A model generated the notes under the pieces. The model worked only from the letters and a program-made list of their open reading frames with translations. It did not search any database and had not been told where the DNA came from. Positions 10,622 to 23,067 of a DNA stretch of 64,000 nt are shown here, in pieces. The stretch lies in assembly GCA_009809945.1 (NCBI GenBank), contig WTPW01000581.1, forward strand, positions 30,200 through 94,199. The letters are read 5' to 3'. A program made the position numbers and the translations under genes. This DNA comes from Gigaspora margarita. Lineage: Eukaryota; Glomeromycota; Glomeromycetes; Diversisporales; Gigasporaceae. The first letter of the stretch is position 1. The number at the start of each line of letters is the position of its first letter.

Positions 10622-11676
10622 TAGGGTGCGGGACAGGCTAGATTAGATCAGGTTTATTTTAAACCTGATCTGAACCTGATTAAAACCCAACCCGTACCTG
10701 ACCTGTTATATAATTTTTTAGTGGGTTCAGGTCAGGTCTATTCCAAAACCCAACCTGACCCGTCTTGACCTGACCAAACCTGACAATTTTATGCTCACAT
10801 AAATTTGATCAAAAATGGGTAAAAAGTAACTAGACAGTAACTAATTACTATGATTATTATTGTAATTAGAGTAGCTGCGTAATGTAGTCGTACTAAAACC
10901 AGGAACATTATATGTATAAATACATCTTAAATTAATATTTTCTGAAAATAGAAGATATTATTTACATTATTCTGTTTTCTTTTTAATGATAAATTGGGTA
11001 AATCGAATAGATTGGGTAAGAATACCAGGAATGTAGTTATGCTTGCATTAACAGAGTGTATGGTTAACCACATCTAGAATGGTGTTAGCAAAATCTTGCA
11101 TTTGATTGTGCATATGTTAATGTGCTGTGCTAATAAATACTGTTATATGAGCATACTGAGATAGCTGTAATATTATATGAAATGAAATCAGGTGTAGTAA
11201 CCAATAACGGTTTTATTTGGCAGACGAAAGTTCTGAAGGATTACAAGATGATCATTTTTACATGACACAATTAACAAAGCATCTGGTTTTGAATTTAATG
11301 TGTTAACCTGGACCACGAAGGGGCTCAGGTTGCAAGCGCATTAAATTCAAAGTCAGATATGCTGTTATTGGATGCGAAACATCCAGTAACAGATTTATTT
11401 TCTTTTTCTTTATAACAAATAAATTACTTAGCATAATTGAGTCTATTTGGTGTATAAATAGTACTTATATGTATAATGTTTCTGGTTTTAGTGTGACTGC
11501 ATTGTGCAGCTACCTATTTTTAAAATCATAGCGGGTATGATTGGGTTTTACGGGTCAATGAACAGAAACCCAAACCCGACCTGATTTATTAATAGGTCAA
11601 TAATGAACCTGACCCATGTCTGAACCCAACCCGACCCGCGAAATTTCAGGTCAAACCCGACCCGTCCCACACCCTA
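10622..11676. mobile_element. hAT-like non-autonomous element
   Basis: Ends TAGGGTGCGGGACAGG and the complement of CCGTCCCACACCCTA lie between exact 8 bp duplications ATCATATG (10614-10621 and 11677-11684). Both subterminal zones are packed with AACCTGACC/GGGTCAGG words, as hAT transposase binding regions often are. A second inverted-repeat element occupies the middle. No transposase frame. Confidence 0.88.
10872..11512. mobile_element. Inverted-repeat element nested in a hAT-like element
   Basis: Ends TAGCTGCGTAATG and the complement of CATTGTGCAGCTA continue through ACTAAAACCAGG. A truncated relative lies at 48216-48423. The interior has two strong hairpins: GAATTTAATG..CATTAAATTC (about 11293-11352) and GGATGCGAAACATCC with longer arms (about 11362-11393). 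No ORF. Confidence 0.7.
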
Positions 11677-11684
11677 ATCATATG

Positions 11685-12859
11685 AAAAATGATCTATGTA
11701 CTACCCTTAACAACTTCTCTATGTTGCAATATCACATTAGCACTGGTTATAGTTAGTAACATTCTTTATATAATTAATTATTAAAATAAAACAATATTAT
11801 AATAATAAAAATAATATAACAAGTTAGAATAAAACCTACTTTATTTGATATTAAAAAATTTTGACAATTATTCAAAAATATAAAAACTTTTATTTAGAAT
11901 CAAAATTACAAAATTTTTGAGATACAAATCTTTTGCACCGACCCATATAATTATAATATTGTATGTAGAACTACATTGGGTTTGTAGATTTATGTAAAAT
12001 TTCTAAATAAAAATTTTATATGGCTTTATATAAAAATTCTATATGGCTTTATATAAAAATGTACTTGCTGATGTTAATTCCTAATAAAATTTACGGATCC
12101 TCTTGAAATTTGAAATTATTGATTAACGAATTGACTGTAATGAAATGCAACAACACAATATCTAACGCGAGTATTTAATAAAACTTTTACATTGACTTCA
12201 TTAAAATTTTTAATTAGCATAGGCTTTTAATATTAGATCAATATTCCAATAAATAAAAGAATTTTCAGAGCTTTCCTTGAAGTACATACATACATTATTT
12301 ACTAAGCAGTAACTATCGCCCCCTGTGTGTAAAATCTCATAATTAAGTCTTACGTCGTAAACTTTAACTAAAATGTTTATCCTGTTAAAAGTCATAATCC
12401 TATCTATAGTAAAAAAATATAAACGTTCACCATTGGAGCACAATTTTTGATAGTAAGTAAAAGGTGTGTCATAATTGCGTGTTGGGAATATTCCATGATT
12501 ACATATGTTGTACTAATTTATCATATAATTATTACTTCATTTTTCGGTCAATATTTAAATCAGATGTAGAGTGGGAAGATCATAAATGTGTGTATATAGT
12601 CATTAATTAAGTGGGAGGAAGAATCGAAAGAGCAATAAAAAGAATAATATATGCAATACAATAAACATAATGATTATACTTTCCTTAAAGTCCAACTATC
12701 ATTAAACTCAAACCCTTAATAAAAATTCATCCCACCTAATTTGTGCTACGCCTGAAGCTAAATTGTAACACACAAACGCTGCTCTCCTAATTCCGGGTGT
12801 GCTCCCACAATCATGCAAAGATCTTCAAATGGTAATAAAAATATCCGCATTATTTATTT
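11685..12859. other. Spacer upstream of the Sel1-kinase locus
   Basis: About 40 bp at the start (GAAAAATGATCTATGTA) recur at about 39820-39845. The rest is AT-rich and I find no credible gene. A 77-codon minus frame (12210-12443) matches nothing known and has no supporting context. The last 100 bp before the Sel1 ORF should hold its promoter, but no motif is distinctive. Confidence 0.4.
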
Positions 12860-15800
12860 ATGCCTCAAAAAATCATGGACAAATTTTTTAAGTTATATTT
12901 ACAATCTGCTGAAAGAGGAAATTCCTATGCACAAAATTTCCTTGGAATTTGTTACGAAAATGGTATAGGCATTAATAAGGATGAAAAGAAAGCATTTGAA
13001 TGGTATTTGAAATCTGCTGAGGGTGGTGATTCCGATGGACAATGTAGTCTTGGAAATTGTTGTGAAAATGGTATAGGCACTAATAAGGATGAAAGAAAGC
13101 ATTTGAATGGTACTGAATCTACTGAAGGTGGTAATTCACAAGGGCAATGTAATCTTGGAAATTGTTATAAAAATGGTATAGGTACTAATACGGATGAAAA
13201 GAAAGCATTTGAATGGTATTTGAAATCTACTGAAGGTGGTAATTCACAAGGACAATGTATTCTTGGAAATTGTTATAAAAATGGTATCGGCACTAATAAG
13301 GATGAAAAGAAAGCATTTGAATGGTATTCGAAATCTGCTAAAGGTGGTAATTTACAAGTAGAGTTTGGATCCGGATATTTAACTGGATATCCGGATATAC
13401 ATCCTGTTTTATATTTTCTAATTCGGATTTGTAAACGGATATTTATTAAGATATCCGGTTTTTAAATCCGTTTTTTATCCGGTTTTTAATTACTAATTAA
13501 AAATCTGACAAAACTATGCGAATTTAGTCTATTTTTGAAAAAAAGAAAAGAATATTATACTATTAGTGTTCTGACAGGACCGGGAAATCTTTATTATAGG
13601 TCCTCGCCGCTACAATATCTGATATTCGAACACTATTATAAATTTAGAAAATGTGACCGATTTTAATAGATTCGAATAATCATAAGTCTTTGTAAAGTAA
13701 TCGACTTTGTATGATTCGCAGAAAAATTGGTCACTGCCTATAAATAGATTCGCATATATAGGTTACCAAAAAAGGTACTAGTCACAATCTAATTCGCATC
13801 ATTATTATATATATATATTATTATAGACGGCCACTATTGATCATGAGTATTGCACTATTTATGTTATAAATCACTTTCTTTTTATTGCGTTATTCATGCT
13901 TGTTATTTTGCACGATGCATACGTCATCCATACTTATATTATATTGTATTATACGAATTAAAGGAGTTTTAAAAAAAATATAAATAGTACAATTTATGAT
14001 CAATGACCGCCGTACTATAATACAAATATAGCCACATTGGTACAAGGACAATTTTTTTGATGATTCAGAAAATGCCGCTTTGCCGCATTCTCTGATCAAA
14101 AAAATTATCACTGTACCAACGTGATATTATCTCATATTATCATACTATATTTATAATTATTTTATATTGTTTGGCGAACAAATAAGAATAACAGAATTCA
14201 AGACTCAATATATTTATAATGACAAACAAGGTTTCACAGGGGAATGAGATGTGAGCTCGATTTAGGTATAATCGAAAGAGGTTTTGCAGGGGTAGTGAGG
14301 GAGCAGAGAGCGGTTTTGACGGGTGAATATAGCAGTTAGAGGTCGGGGTTTGAGGGGTTAGAGGAATTAACGTATTTCATGGGCCAGATCATCCCCCTCT
14401 CTTTTAAAGCAGGCATCGGCTTATACCGATACCTCGATGCACATAATGCATATAATATTTACAATATCAGATGAGCAACCTTGTTTATCCCATTGGCATA
14501 ATCTCATATGAACTATGAAAATATCGGTACAATTTAACAGGGGGGTGGGAGTTTGGTGCGCGAAATATGGTAGAATAAGATATTATCACGATATCATTGC
14601 CGCACCTACAGATAGGGGAAAGTATTTGGCGTCGAATTGGGTGGTAAGATGACTGGGCCCTTGCAGGGCTCAGACATCTTACGATCAAATTCGACGCCAG
14701 ATATGTTAGGTATTGGCATGAAGCGATTAATGACGGTATTATATGATTTCTGCGACGATCAGGATTACTTGCCATAAAAAATTAAGTTCAAACTAACAAT
14801 AAAAAACAATAGATTAAAATTTGTTATATAAATTTTTTTTTGCACGATTTTTTTTCTCTTACGCTTTTGAATTTTTTTATTTACAAATAGCAAATACATT
14901 TTTTATATTACTAAATCCGGATAAAAATCGGATTTGTAACGGTTTAAAATTAAAAACCGGATTTATATACTCTTTACAAAAGATTATATCCGATATCCTT
15001 TTTATATCCGGATATATCCGGATTTTATAAACCGGATCCAAACTCTATTTACAAGGACGATTTAATATTGGAGTTTGTTATGAAAATGGTATAGGCACTA
15101 ATACGGATGAAAAGAAAGCATTTGAATGGTTTTTGAATCTACTGAAGATGGTAATTTACAAGGACAATTTAGACTTGCACACCTCTATATTAAAGGCATA
15201 GGCACTAATAAGGATGAAAAGAAAGCATTTGAATGGTTTTTGAAACCTGCTGAAGGTGGTAATTCTAGTGTGCAATATAATCTTGGATTACTTCATGCTG
15301 GTAAGAATGAAAAAGTGGCATTTGAATGGTTTTTAAAATCTGCAGAAAGTGGTAATCCTGATGGTCAATTTAGAACTGGTCTAAGTTATCGGAATGGTAT
15401 TGGTGTGTCACCTAATCAGAAGAAAGCAGCTGAATGGATATAGAAAGCTAAAAAAATAATCAAAATCGAAATGTGATTAAGTATAAAAATTATGATACTA
15501 AAGATAACATATCAATACCATGGATTCCATTCCATGAATTAAAATTCATAGAGAAAATTGGAAAGAGAGGGTTTGCAACTGTATATTCGGCAATATGGAT
15601 ACATTCTGTTTCAGATTATACTCAAAAAGACATTGTTGCTTAAATTATATAATGGATCAAAGAATAGCTATGAAGAGCTTTTAAAAGAGGTAAGCATTTA
15701 TTATAACTTAATTTGTTATTAAATTTAATTTTTTTTTATATTGTATAATAATTTATATAACTTTAAAGTTAAAAGCATACTCTAATATTGGAACTAAAAG

Positions 15801-16590
15801 CCCAACGTTTTTACAATGTTATGGAGTATCTAAAGATGAGTCTACAGAAATTATATTTTGGTTATGCAATACGCAAAAATGGGATCATTACGTCAAAATA
15901 TTTATACAGTTGCGCAAATGAATTAGAATTAATAACGTACATCGCATTTGATCTTCAATTAATTCATTCACACAATATTATACATTGTGACATAGTGGAA
16001 ATATATTTCAAGATAATTTAAATAATGCTTATATTGGAGACTTAGGCTTTTCAATATCTGTAAATAAAACATTAGATAAAGAATCAGGTGGAATTTATGG
16101 AGCTTTGCCATATTTAGCACCTGAAATTTTGCAAGGCAAATCATTTACCAAAGCATCCGATATTTATTCTTTTGGAATGATCTTATGGGAAGTATCTTCT
16201 GGAAAGTTAGTATTCGCTAATCATAATTATAATGATTTAGGTTTTGCTATAAAAGTCTGTGAAGGATTAAGGCAAACTATTCTTAAAGGTACAACTTCAT
16301 GTTATAAAGATCTTTTGGAAAAGTGTTGGAACAAAGATCCTAAAAAACGACCAACTGCTTTAGAAATTTACAATACTATTACGACTTGGAAAAATGATCC
16401 TAGAACTTTATCAGAATTTTTAAATTCTGTTAAGAAAATGGTGCTAGAAAATAATAACTCTAATTTTATTATTAGTGATAATTCTATTTTACGAGTTTAC
16501 AATAGCAAATTTGCCTGTTATATAAATTTACAACAAGGTATTTCTGATAACTCTAATAATAATATCTGCATAGATAATGTTAAAAATTGA
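12860..16590 (+). pseudogene. Sel1-repeat / TKL-like kinase gene, decayed and transposon-split
   Basis: The frame starts at 12860 with Sel1-like repeats of about 36 residues (GICYENGIGINKDEKKAFEWYLKSA type). A one-base deletion near 13090 garbles one repeat to KHLNGTES until a second indel restores the frame. After a 1.7 kb insertion at 13359 the repeats resume at 15056 and end in AAEWI with a stop near 15440. The kinase follows: WIPF and IGKRGFATVYSAIW in the N-lobe (about 15520-15600), a broken VALK lysine region, an intron 15690-15768, IIHCD with a short deletion in the catalytic loop, GDLGFS (DLG for DFG), YLAPEI, SDIYSFGMILWE and CWNKDPKKRPTA. The 161-codon open tail (16105-16590) is the intact part. 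The Sel1-kinase order suggests one original signalling or scaffold protein. Several frame breaks make a product unlikely. Confidence 0.8.
13359..15047. mobile_element. hAT-like non-autonomous element inside the Sel1 gene
   Basis: Ends TAGAGTTTGGATCCGG and the complement of CCGGATCCAAACTCTA lie between exact 8 bp duplications TTTACAAG (13351-13358 and 15048-15055). Subterminal zones are dense in ATCCGGAT/GGATATCC words. Excision in silico rejoins GGNLQ to a following Sel1 repeat. The interior has two clear hairpins (about 14035-14122 and 14627-14705) and a G-rich stretch (about 14220-14360). The 96-codon minus frame at 14485-14775 is unrecognised and spans one hairpin, so I do not call it a gene. 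Confidence 0.9.
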
Positions 16591-16858
16591 GAATTAGATC
16601 GATTTCAATAAATTAAAGATATTTATATAATAGTTATTTGAATAAATTAATAGACTGTCTTATGTTTTAGTTTGAATTTTGACATTTGAAAATAATGATC
16701 TATATAACATTTTAAAATGCTAGAATAATTATTAACCAAAATTGTCAGTGTGGTAAAGTTACAATTGTTACTTATAATATTATTAGAGTTATAGACTTCC
16801 AAGTATCAACAACCCTTCTAATCAGAATTAGTAAGAATATTCCTTATACACTCAGCAT
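16591..16858. other. 3' flank of the Sel1-kinase locus
   Basis: AT-rich, no feature recognised. Confidence 0.4.
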
Positions 16859-17122
16859 ATATGGGCAGCCGTCAATAAAAATCAAACAAATCAACTTTTG
16901 AAAAAAAATTAACTCCTTAACTTTCACAGCTCATATCTCAATGAATTTTAAAGCTATCTTAATGATTTAATATTCAAAAGAAAGCTTAGATCGTAAGCTT
17001 TCTTTTGAATATTAAATCATTAAGATAGCTTTAAAATTCATTGAGATATGAGCTGTGAAAGTTAAGGAGTTAATTTTTTTTCAAATGTTGATTTGCTTGA
17101 TTTCTATTGACGGCTGCCCATA
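16859..17122. mobile_element. Near-perfect foldback MITE
   Basis: Two arms of about 130 bp (16859-16988 and 16993-17122) are almost exact reverse complements, from ATATGGGCAGCCGTCAATA at the tip to AAGCTT..AAGCTT at the centre. The few arm mismatches suggest a young insertion or ongoing correction between arms. Flanks are TA-rich, compatible with a Tc1/mariner-type TA target. The ORF crossing its right end is fortuitous. Confidence 0.85.
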
Positions 17123-17139
17123 TGTTCAAACTGTATTAT

Positions 17140-17700
17140 ATAGAAATTTTCAGGGTAACGATTTAATTAAGGGACTTGCACATGACGATCTATATGCTTT
17201 ACGAAAAAAGATAGTTTTCACTTCTAACATTTGTATATATCTTACAATATATTTAGTATTCTTTATTATAACAAAAATTTTTTGTTGTTTCATATTTTTA
17301 TACTAAATTTTTTTCGACAAAATCAAACTTGAAATTTGATTAGTTGGAATTCACTTTATTATCTACATAAACTCAATACCAAGATTCTTTTGTTATACGT
17401 TTAACATTTAATTATTCTCATCTATCTATTTTATTGAATATAGATTGAATTGTCATAACTCATTTAAAGATCTAAACGAATTCGCTTTCAAGACACGTTC
17501 GACCCAAGAAGTTTTTTTTTTTTACATATTTTAATATAGTCTCTTGATAATGGCTAAATGGTGTTTAGGAAATGTAAAGAGGCTAATTTTCACCTTATTT
17601 TATTTTCTATCTAGATATTATTTTAAGAGTTGATTATAAAATATTGATCACAGTTTGATACAAAATATAATTTTGATTATACTAGGGAACAAGGACTGTT
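17140..17700 (+). repeat. Dispersed repeat, inverted partner of 30120-30690
   Basis: Landmarks occur in this order and in the opposite orientation at 30120-30690: GATAGTTTTCACTTCTAA, AACAAAAATTTTTTGTT, TTGAATATAGATTGAATTGT, TCTTGATAATGGCTAAATGG, AATATTGATCACAGTT. Similarity runs for more than 500 bp. Neither copy has a convincing ORF. The ends and mobility class are not defined. Confidence 0.72.
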
Positions 17701-18210
17701 GAGGTTCGGAGCCTTAATATTTAGATTTTAATTTTATAGCTTTCTTTAAAAAATTTATAAAATACATCCATATATCATTTAAAATAACAAGCCTAGCCAC
17801 CAACAACTGTAATAAAGGTAATTTTAATATTTATTATTTCAATATTTGTTTAATAAATTTATATACAATGTTTAAATAGTAATTTTTATTATATAATATC
17901 TTTAATAGAACTTGCTAACCACCATTTAGCCAACAATCTACATCTAGCCAGCATTAACTATAAATCAAGCCAATCTTAAATTGGTCAACTTTGTCTGCAA
18001 AACAGTTGTTAGCAAATTGGGTCATATCTTTTCTCTCTTTAGGTACATACATACATGAAAATATATAGCGATTACTGAATTATTGTAGCATGGAAATAAT
18101 AAATAGAACACATCCAATTCAATAACTTCCTTTTACTTGATTTAATAATCTAAATACCAATATAAAAATAAGCAATAAATTTGGTTAGTTATAAGTAAAC
18201 CAAATATTAC
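17701..18210. other. AT-rich spacer
   Basis: Nothing recognised beyond AT-rich sequence; possible 3' region of the minus-strand kinase that follows. Confidence 0.4.
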
Positions 18211-19614
18211 TTACCATCGGGAACTTCAAAATCATCAATAGGTTGACTTTCTAAAATATATACATATAAATATACTAAAATTACAGTTTGAATTCAATTT
18301 GTGAAGGTAAATATCATTCATTACCTCCATTTACTACACGTATTTTACAGATTCAGAAATTTTTACTATTAAATATTACTAAAATTTTAAAAAATATAAG
18401 TGTTATTACCTGGTTTAGGGAGCTTTGAAAGATTTAAAAACTGACTTGTATAAATAACTTGTGGGTGTGTCTGATATTCGAATCGTGTCGATTTGACTTG
18501 ATCATATGATAAGAAATTTTTGTCTAAATCCTTAACTTGCTTATATGATTCAGTCTTTTCATTTTTCAAATCGTAAAAAAAATGATACAGAATACTTTTT
18601 AATTCTCCAGCAGTTGGTCGATTTTGAGGTTCTGCGTCTAAGCATTTATTCATCAGATCCAAAAGTAATTGAGGAACTTCGCATCTAATTTTAGGTCTGT
18701 ATCCTAGACAAATACATGTTGGTCATGTGGAATATTATGATATGGAGGATATCCAGTAAAAACTTCTGACATAATTATTCCGAAAGAATAAATACAGTAT
18801 ACCCTTGTTTATATCAACCCATTTGAATTTGTTTAAATTTATGTTGATAGTGATATTAACGAGGGAATTATATTAAAGTTGACATATATGAGGGAATTTT
18901 AAATATATAAAAATTTATAAAAATTTATTTTGTGGCTTAGGTTGATATTAACGGGGTTGATATTAAACTATACATATTTTGATTAACTATATTTCCAGAA
19001 TGAAAATCTTTATTAATTTAGCTGTGTGAATTGTACTAAGCCTACTTGCTATGTAATATAAGTTGGCTACTTTAGAAGCCCAATCTAATTCATCATATTT
19101 ACTATCTAACAATTTTCTAAGACTCCCCTGCTCTACGTACTCCATAACCATCATGTAATTACCATCTTTTTGGTTCTTGGTTATTCTATAAATTGCAATT
19201 GCTGAATTTCCCCCACGTTTATGTTGATTTTTAACCTAAAATATTAATAGAATCAATAAGATTATCACACTTTAATAATAAATTATAATGCTTACTTCTT
19301 CTAAAAATTCTTGGTTTATATCTTTAGAATTATCAAGGCCCTTTAAACAAACACTTATTTGTGCCTTTCGTTCCCATACATTTTTTTGATCATCAAATCC
19401 TATAATATATCCGTCAATCCAAACTGCTTTAAAAATGGTGCCAAAGCCTCCTTTAGCAAGATACTTTATATTTGTGAATTTGCTAAAGGGTATCCATTCA
19501 ATGATTTCTTTAAGCATCGATGCACCATAAAGTTGTGTTTGTTGAATTAATTGATCAATGTCGTGATTGTTACTTGTCCAGTTCCAAAATTCTGCTTTAA
19601 ACCTTAATATTAAA
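18211..19614 (-). pseudogene. TKL-like protein kinase lacking its activation segment
   Basis: Read on the minus strand from about 19614: FWNWTSNNHDIDQLIQ, then WIPFSKF, the glycine loop AKGGFGTIFKAVW, VCLKGLDNS with the ATP-binding lysine, and FLEEV ending at a GTAAGC intron donor (about 19296). The next exon gives VMEYVEQGSLRKLL, then IHTAKLI with a frame break before KDFHSGNIVNQN, the catalytic loop. A short insert follows at once, after which the sequence resumes at YSFGIIMSEVFTGYPPY. About 60 residues that should hold DFG and APE are missing. A further frame break precedes DLMNKCLDAEPQNRPTAGEL and the C-tail. Small downstream exons (for example 18211-18252, QPIDDFEVPDG with a GTAAGTAA donor) look like the usual C-terminal extension. 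It cannot encode an active kinase as it stands. Confidence 0.75.
18797..18972. mobile_element. MITE-like insert in the kinase, at a deletion junction
   Basis: Ends of GTATA..TATATCAACCC type at the left match the complement of GGGTTGATATTAAACTATAC at the right. The interior repeats TTGATATTAACG(A/G)GG words. It lies where the kinase activation segment is missing, so insertion was followed by, or came with, a deletion of host sequence. Ends are approximate. Confidence 0.6.
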
Positions 19615-19685
19615 AAATAATAAATTAATAATAACTAAGAGATATGACTATCGATATTTTGAAAAAATTCTGTTATTGTTTCCCC

Positions 19686-20807
19686 CAAACATGGCTTCGA
19701 AACGAAACCTACCCGAAACTAGTTTCGGAACGGTTCTAATCCGAAACTAGTTTCGGATTTTTTTAAAAAAATTGAAACTCCGAAACCTGAAACCCCGAAA
19801 CTATAATCCGAAACCCAAATCTATAATCCGAAACTCAAAAATATAATATTGAAGCTTATAAATTTATTATAAAGTTTCCTTATTTTTAATGAACCCAAAA
19901 TGTAAAATTATTTTTGAATAAATTATAATATTATATAGATATTTTTTTTAATTATGTTTTTGGCAATTTTTTTCATTGCCTCGGTTTGTTCAGGGGTTTT
20001 TTTAAAGCTGGTCAACTTTATTTTTAATATCATACCGTTATTACAACTGATTTCAAAATTCTAGGACGATAGAAAACATTGCCTTATGCCTTTCGATACC
20101 AACAATTTATTTAATTCTGCGGTAACTTATCAAGTAGATATGGACATACTAATTACTTATTATTACTTGATATTGTACCCAGTTTTTACGTAATAAGTAA
20201 AAAAAAACTGATGCTTGCAAAAGCAACCTTTGATTGTCAGAATATAAATTTCGGAATTATACCTTCATGTTGTACCTTGTGAATCATAACAACAAAAAAA
20301 GGACTGCACGCATGCAATAAATTGTTGGATGCATTCCAGCCCAAATAGTGCTGGATATTAAATTTTATTGAATTCTTTAAGGAGATATATAACATATATC
20401 AGTGCGATTAATGTATATTGAAGATACATAGCATACATCAGTGCATTTGATGCATAATTGAAAGAGATATATAATACATTAATGTAATCAATGTATATGG
20501 AAGTTGGGGTAGTTTTTGGTGTTCAGGTGAGGTTTCGGTTCGAGTTTCAGATAAGGTTTCAGAAGTTATAATCCGAAGCCCGAAACTTTCGGATTTGGTA
20601 CAAAAGAGTTTCGGCGCCAACTTTGGAGAGAATAAACAAATAAGTTATTGATGGTTTGGCAGTTTTGGGGTTTCAGTTGAGGTTTCGGGTTTCGGTCGAG
20701 GTTTCGGGTTTCGGGTGAGGTTTCGAGTTTCGGATAAGGTTTCGGAAGCTATAATCCGAAACCCGAAACTTTCAGAATCACCAAAAAAGGTTTCGGTGCC
20801 ATCTCTG
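19686..20807. mobile_element. hAT-like non-autonomous element
   Basis: Ends CAAACATGGCTTCGAAAC and the complement of GTTTCGGTGCCATCTCTG fit the CAG(G/A)GATGGC start common in hAT elements. The exact 8 bp duplications GTTTCCCC (19678-19685 and 20808-20815) confirm them. Both ends carry many GAAACCCGAAAC/GGTTTCGGGTTTCGG words, which are typical subterminal repeats. Two short frames made of these repeats are not genes. No transposase frame. Confidence 0.9.
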
Positions 20808-20815
20808 GTTTCCCC

Positions 20816-21212
20816 CTTAGTTCCCATTGGACGAGTATAAAGGGCTAATAGTAATATACTATACTAAAATTTTGTAAGCAATTTTTTTTTGTTAGAACAC
20901 GAAGGGTGGCCTTGTAAGTAAAATTTATGTTACTGGTGATTTTTTGAAAAACTTCGATATTTTATGTTACACCTGATCTTAGCATCTAATTGGTAGACGA
21001 AGGGTAGCATTGCTTACTTTGTCCAATCAGGGGTGACATTTACAAATGCCAATCAGAACTTGGGGAGAAATTAGGGATCCCCACGAAGTGGACAATAACC
21101 ACGAATCAAACCCCGATCAGATTATCAAATAATGACGGAATGTGCCATTCCGTCATTATTTGGTCATCTGATCAGGATTTGATTCATGGTTATAATAAAT
21201 AGTATTTATTGC
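20816..21212. other. Spacer with a strong hairpin before the minisatellite
   Basis: Two ACGAAGGGT(G/A)GC words (about 20900 and 20998) and a GC-richer hairpin at 21095-21192. No gene seen. Confidence 0.5.
21095..21192. repeat. Perfectly folding 45 bp-arm hairpin
   Basis: ATAACCACGAATCAAA..GATCAG.TTA.CAAATAATGACGGAATG is followed by its reverse complement around a tiny loop at about 21143. Less AT-rich than the surroundings. It could be a small foldback element or an RNA hairpin; the sequence alone does not decide. Confidence 0.75.
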
Positions 21213-22762
21213 ATTTACTTACTATAGTGATACAAGTGATTTAGATAGAGTTATATTAGGTTTATATTGGAATGAACGTGATTTTTATAGTGATTTACTG
21301 TACTTACTCGCTATAGGGATATAAGTGATTTAGGTGTGGTTATGTTAGTTTGTATTGGAATGAACGTGATTTCTATACTGATTTACTGTAAAAAATTCTT
21401 ACTGACTATTATGGTGATACAAGTTTAGATTTGGTTATGTTAGTTTTGGATTGGAATGGACGTGATTTCTATAATGATTTGCTGTAAAAGGTTCTGTTTT
21501 ACTGTACTTACTAACTATTGTGGTGATACAAGTGATTTAGATATGGTTATGTTAGTTTTGCATTGGAATGAACGTGATTTCTATACTGATTTACTGTAAA
21601 AAATTCTTACTGACTATTGTGTGACACAAATGATTTAGATATGGTTATATTAGTTTTTATTGGAATTAACATGATTTCTATACTGATTTACTGTAAAGAA
21701 TTCTGGTTTACTGTACTTACTCGCTATAGTGACACAAGTGATTTAGATATAGTTATTAGTTTTGTATTGGAATGAACGTAAAAAATTCTTACCAACTATT
21801 GTGGCGATACAAGTGATTAAGATATGGTTATGTTAGTTTTGTATTGGAATGAATGTGATTTCTATACTGATTTACTGTAAAAAATTCTGGTTTACTGTAC
21901 TTGCTATAGTGATACAAGTGATTAGATATGGTTATGTTAGTTTTGTATTGGAATTAACGTGATTCTATACTGATTTACTGTAAAAAATTCTTACCGACTA
22001 TTGCGGTGATACAAGTTATTTAGTTATGGTTATGTTAGTTTTGTATTAAAAAATTCTGATTTACTGTACTTACTAACTATTGTGGTGATACAAGTAATTT
22101 AGATATGGTTATGTTAGTTTGTATTGGGATGAAAGTGATTTCTATACTGATTTACTGTAAAAAATCCTGGTTTACTGTACTTACTCACTATAGTGATACA
22201 AGTAATTTAGATATGGTTATATTAGTTTTATATTGGAATGAATGTGATTTCTATACTGATTTACTATAAAAAATTCTGGTTTACTGTACTTACGTGCTAT
22301 AGTGATACAAGTGATTTAGATATGGTTATGTTAGTTTTGTATTGAAATGAACATACTGTAAAAAATTCTTACACACTATTGTGGTGATACAAGTGATTTA
22401 GATATGGCTATGTTAGTTTTGTATTGGAATACACATATTATACTGTAAAACATTCAGGTTTACTGAACTTACTAACTATTGTGATGATACAAGTGATTTA
22501 GAAATGGTTATGTTAGTTTTGTATTTGAATGAATGTGATTTCTATACTGATTTACTGTAAAAAATTCTTACCGACTATTGTGGTAATACAAGTGATTTAG
22601 ATATGGTTATGTTAGTTTTGTATTGGAATGAACGTGATTTCTATACTGATTTACTGCAAAAAATTCTGGTTTACTGTACTTACTAACTATTGTGGTGATA
22701 CAATTGATTTGGATATGGTTATGGTTATATTAGTTTTGTATTGGAATAGACGTAATTTCTAT

Positions 22763-23067
22763 GTCTATGGGTGGCAATCATTACACCGACAATTACTTCA
22801 CAGACACCCTATTTCACCGACAAATTATTCACCGACAAGTTCATTTTACCGACAGTACATTTCACCGAAGCTCATTTCACCGACAAAGTAATTCTGGTCA
22901 TTGTCAGGGTAAGGTCAGGGTAAAATTAGAGTTAAAGTAGTGTACTTTATAGAAAAAACTTGTCGGTGAAATGAGCTTCGGTGAAATGTACTGTCGGTAA
23001 AATGAACTTGTCGGTGAATAATTTGTCAGTGTCTGTGAAGTGATTTTCGGTGAAATAATACGGACCC
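22763..23067. mobile_element. Long-TIR element inserted in the minisatellite
   Basis: Inverted arms of about 110 bp built from CACCGACAA/TTGTCGGTG modules (ATTTCACCGAAGCTCATTTC and its complement, TACTGTCGGTAAAATGAAC). The array word AATTTCTAT occurs on both sides (22754-22762 and 23068-23076), consistent with a 9 bp Mutator-like duplication, but it is also part of the array unit, so this is not conclusive. Confidence 0.75.

Noticed and set aside
14485-14775. 96-codon minus frame in the hAT-like element
   Set aside because: It spans a strong hairpin and has no recognisable domain; the hAT-like element otherwise lacks coding sequence.
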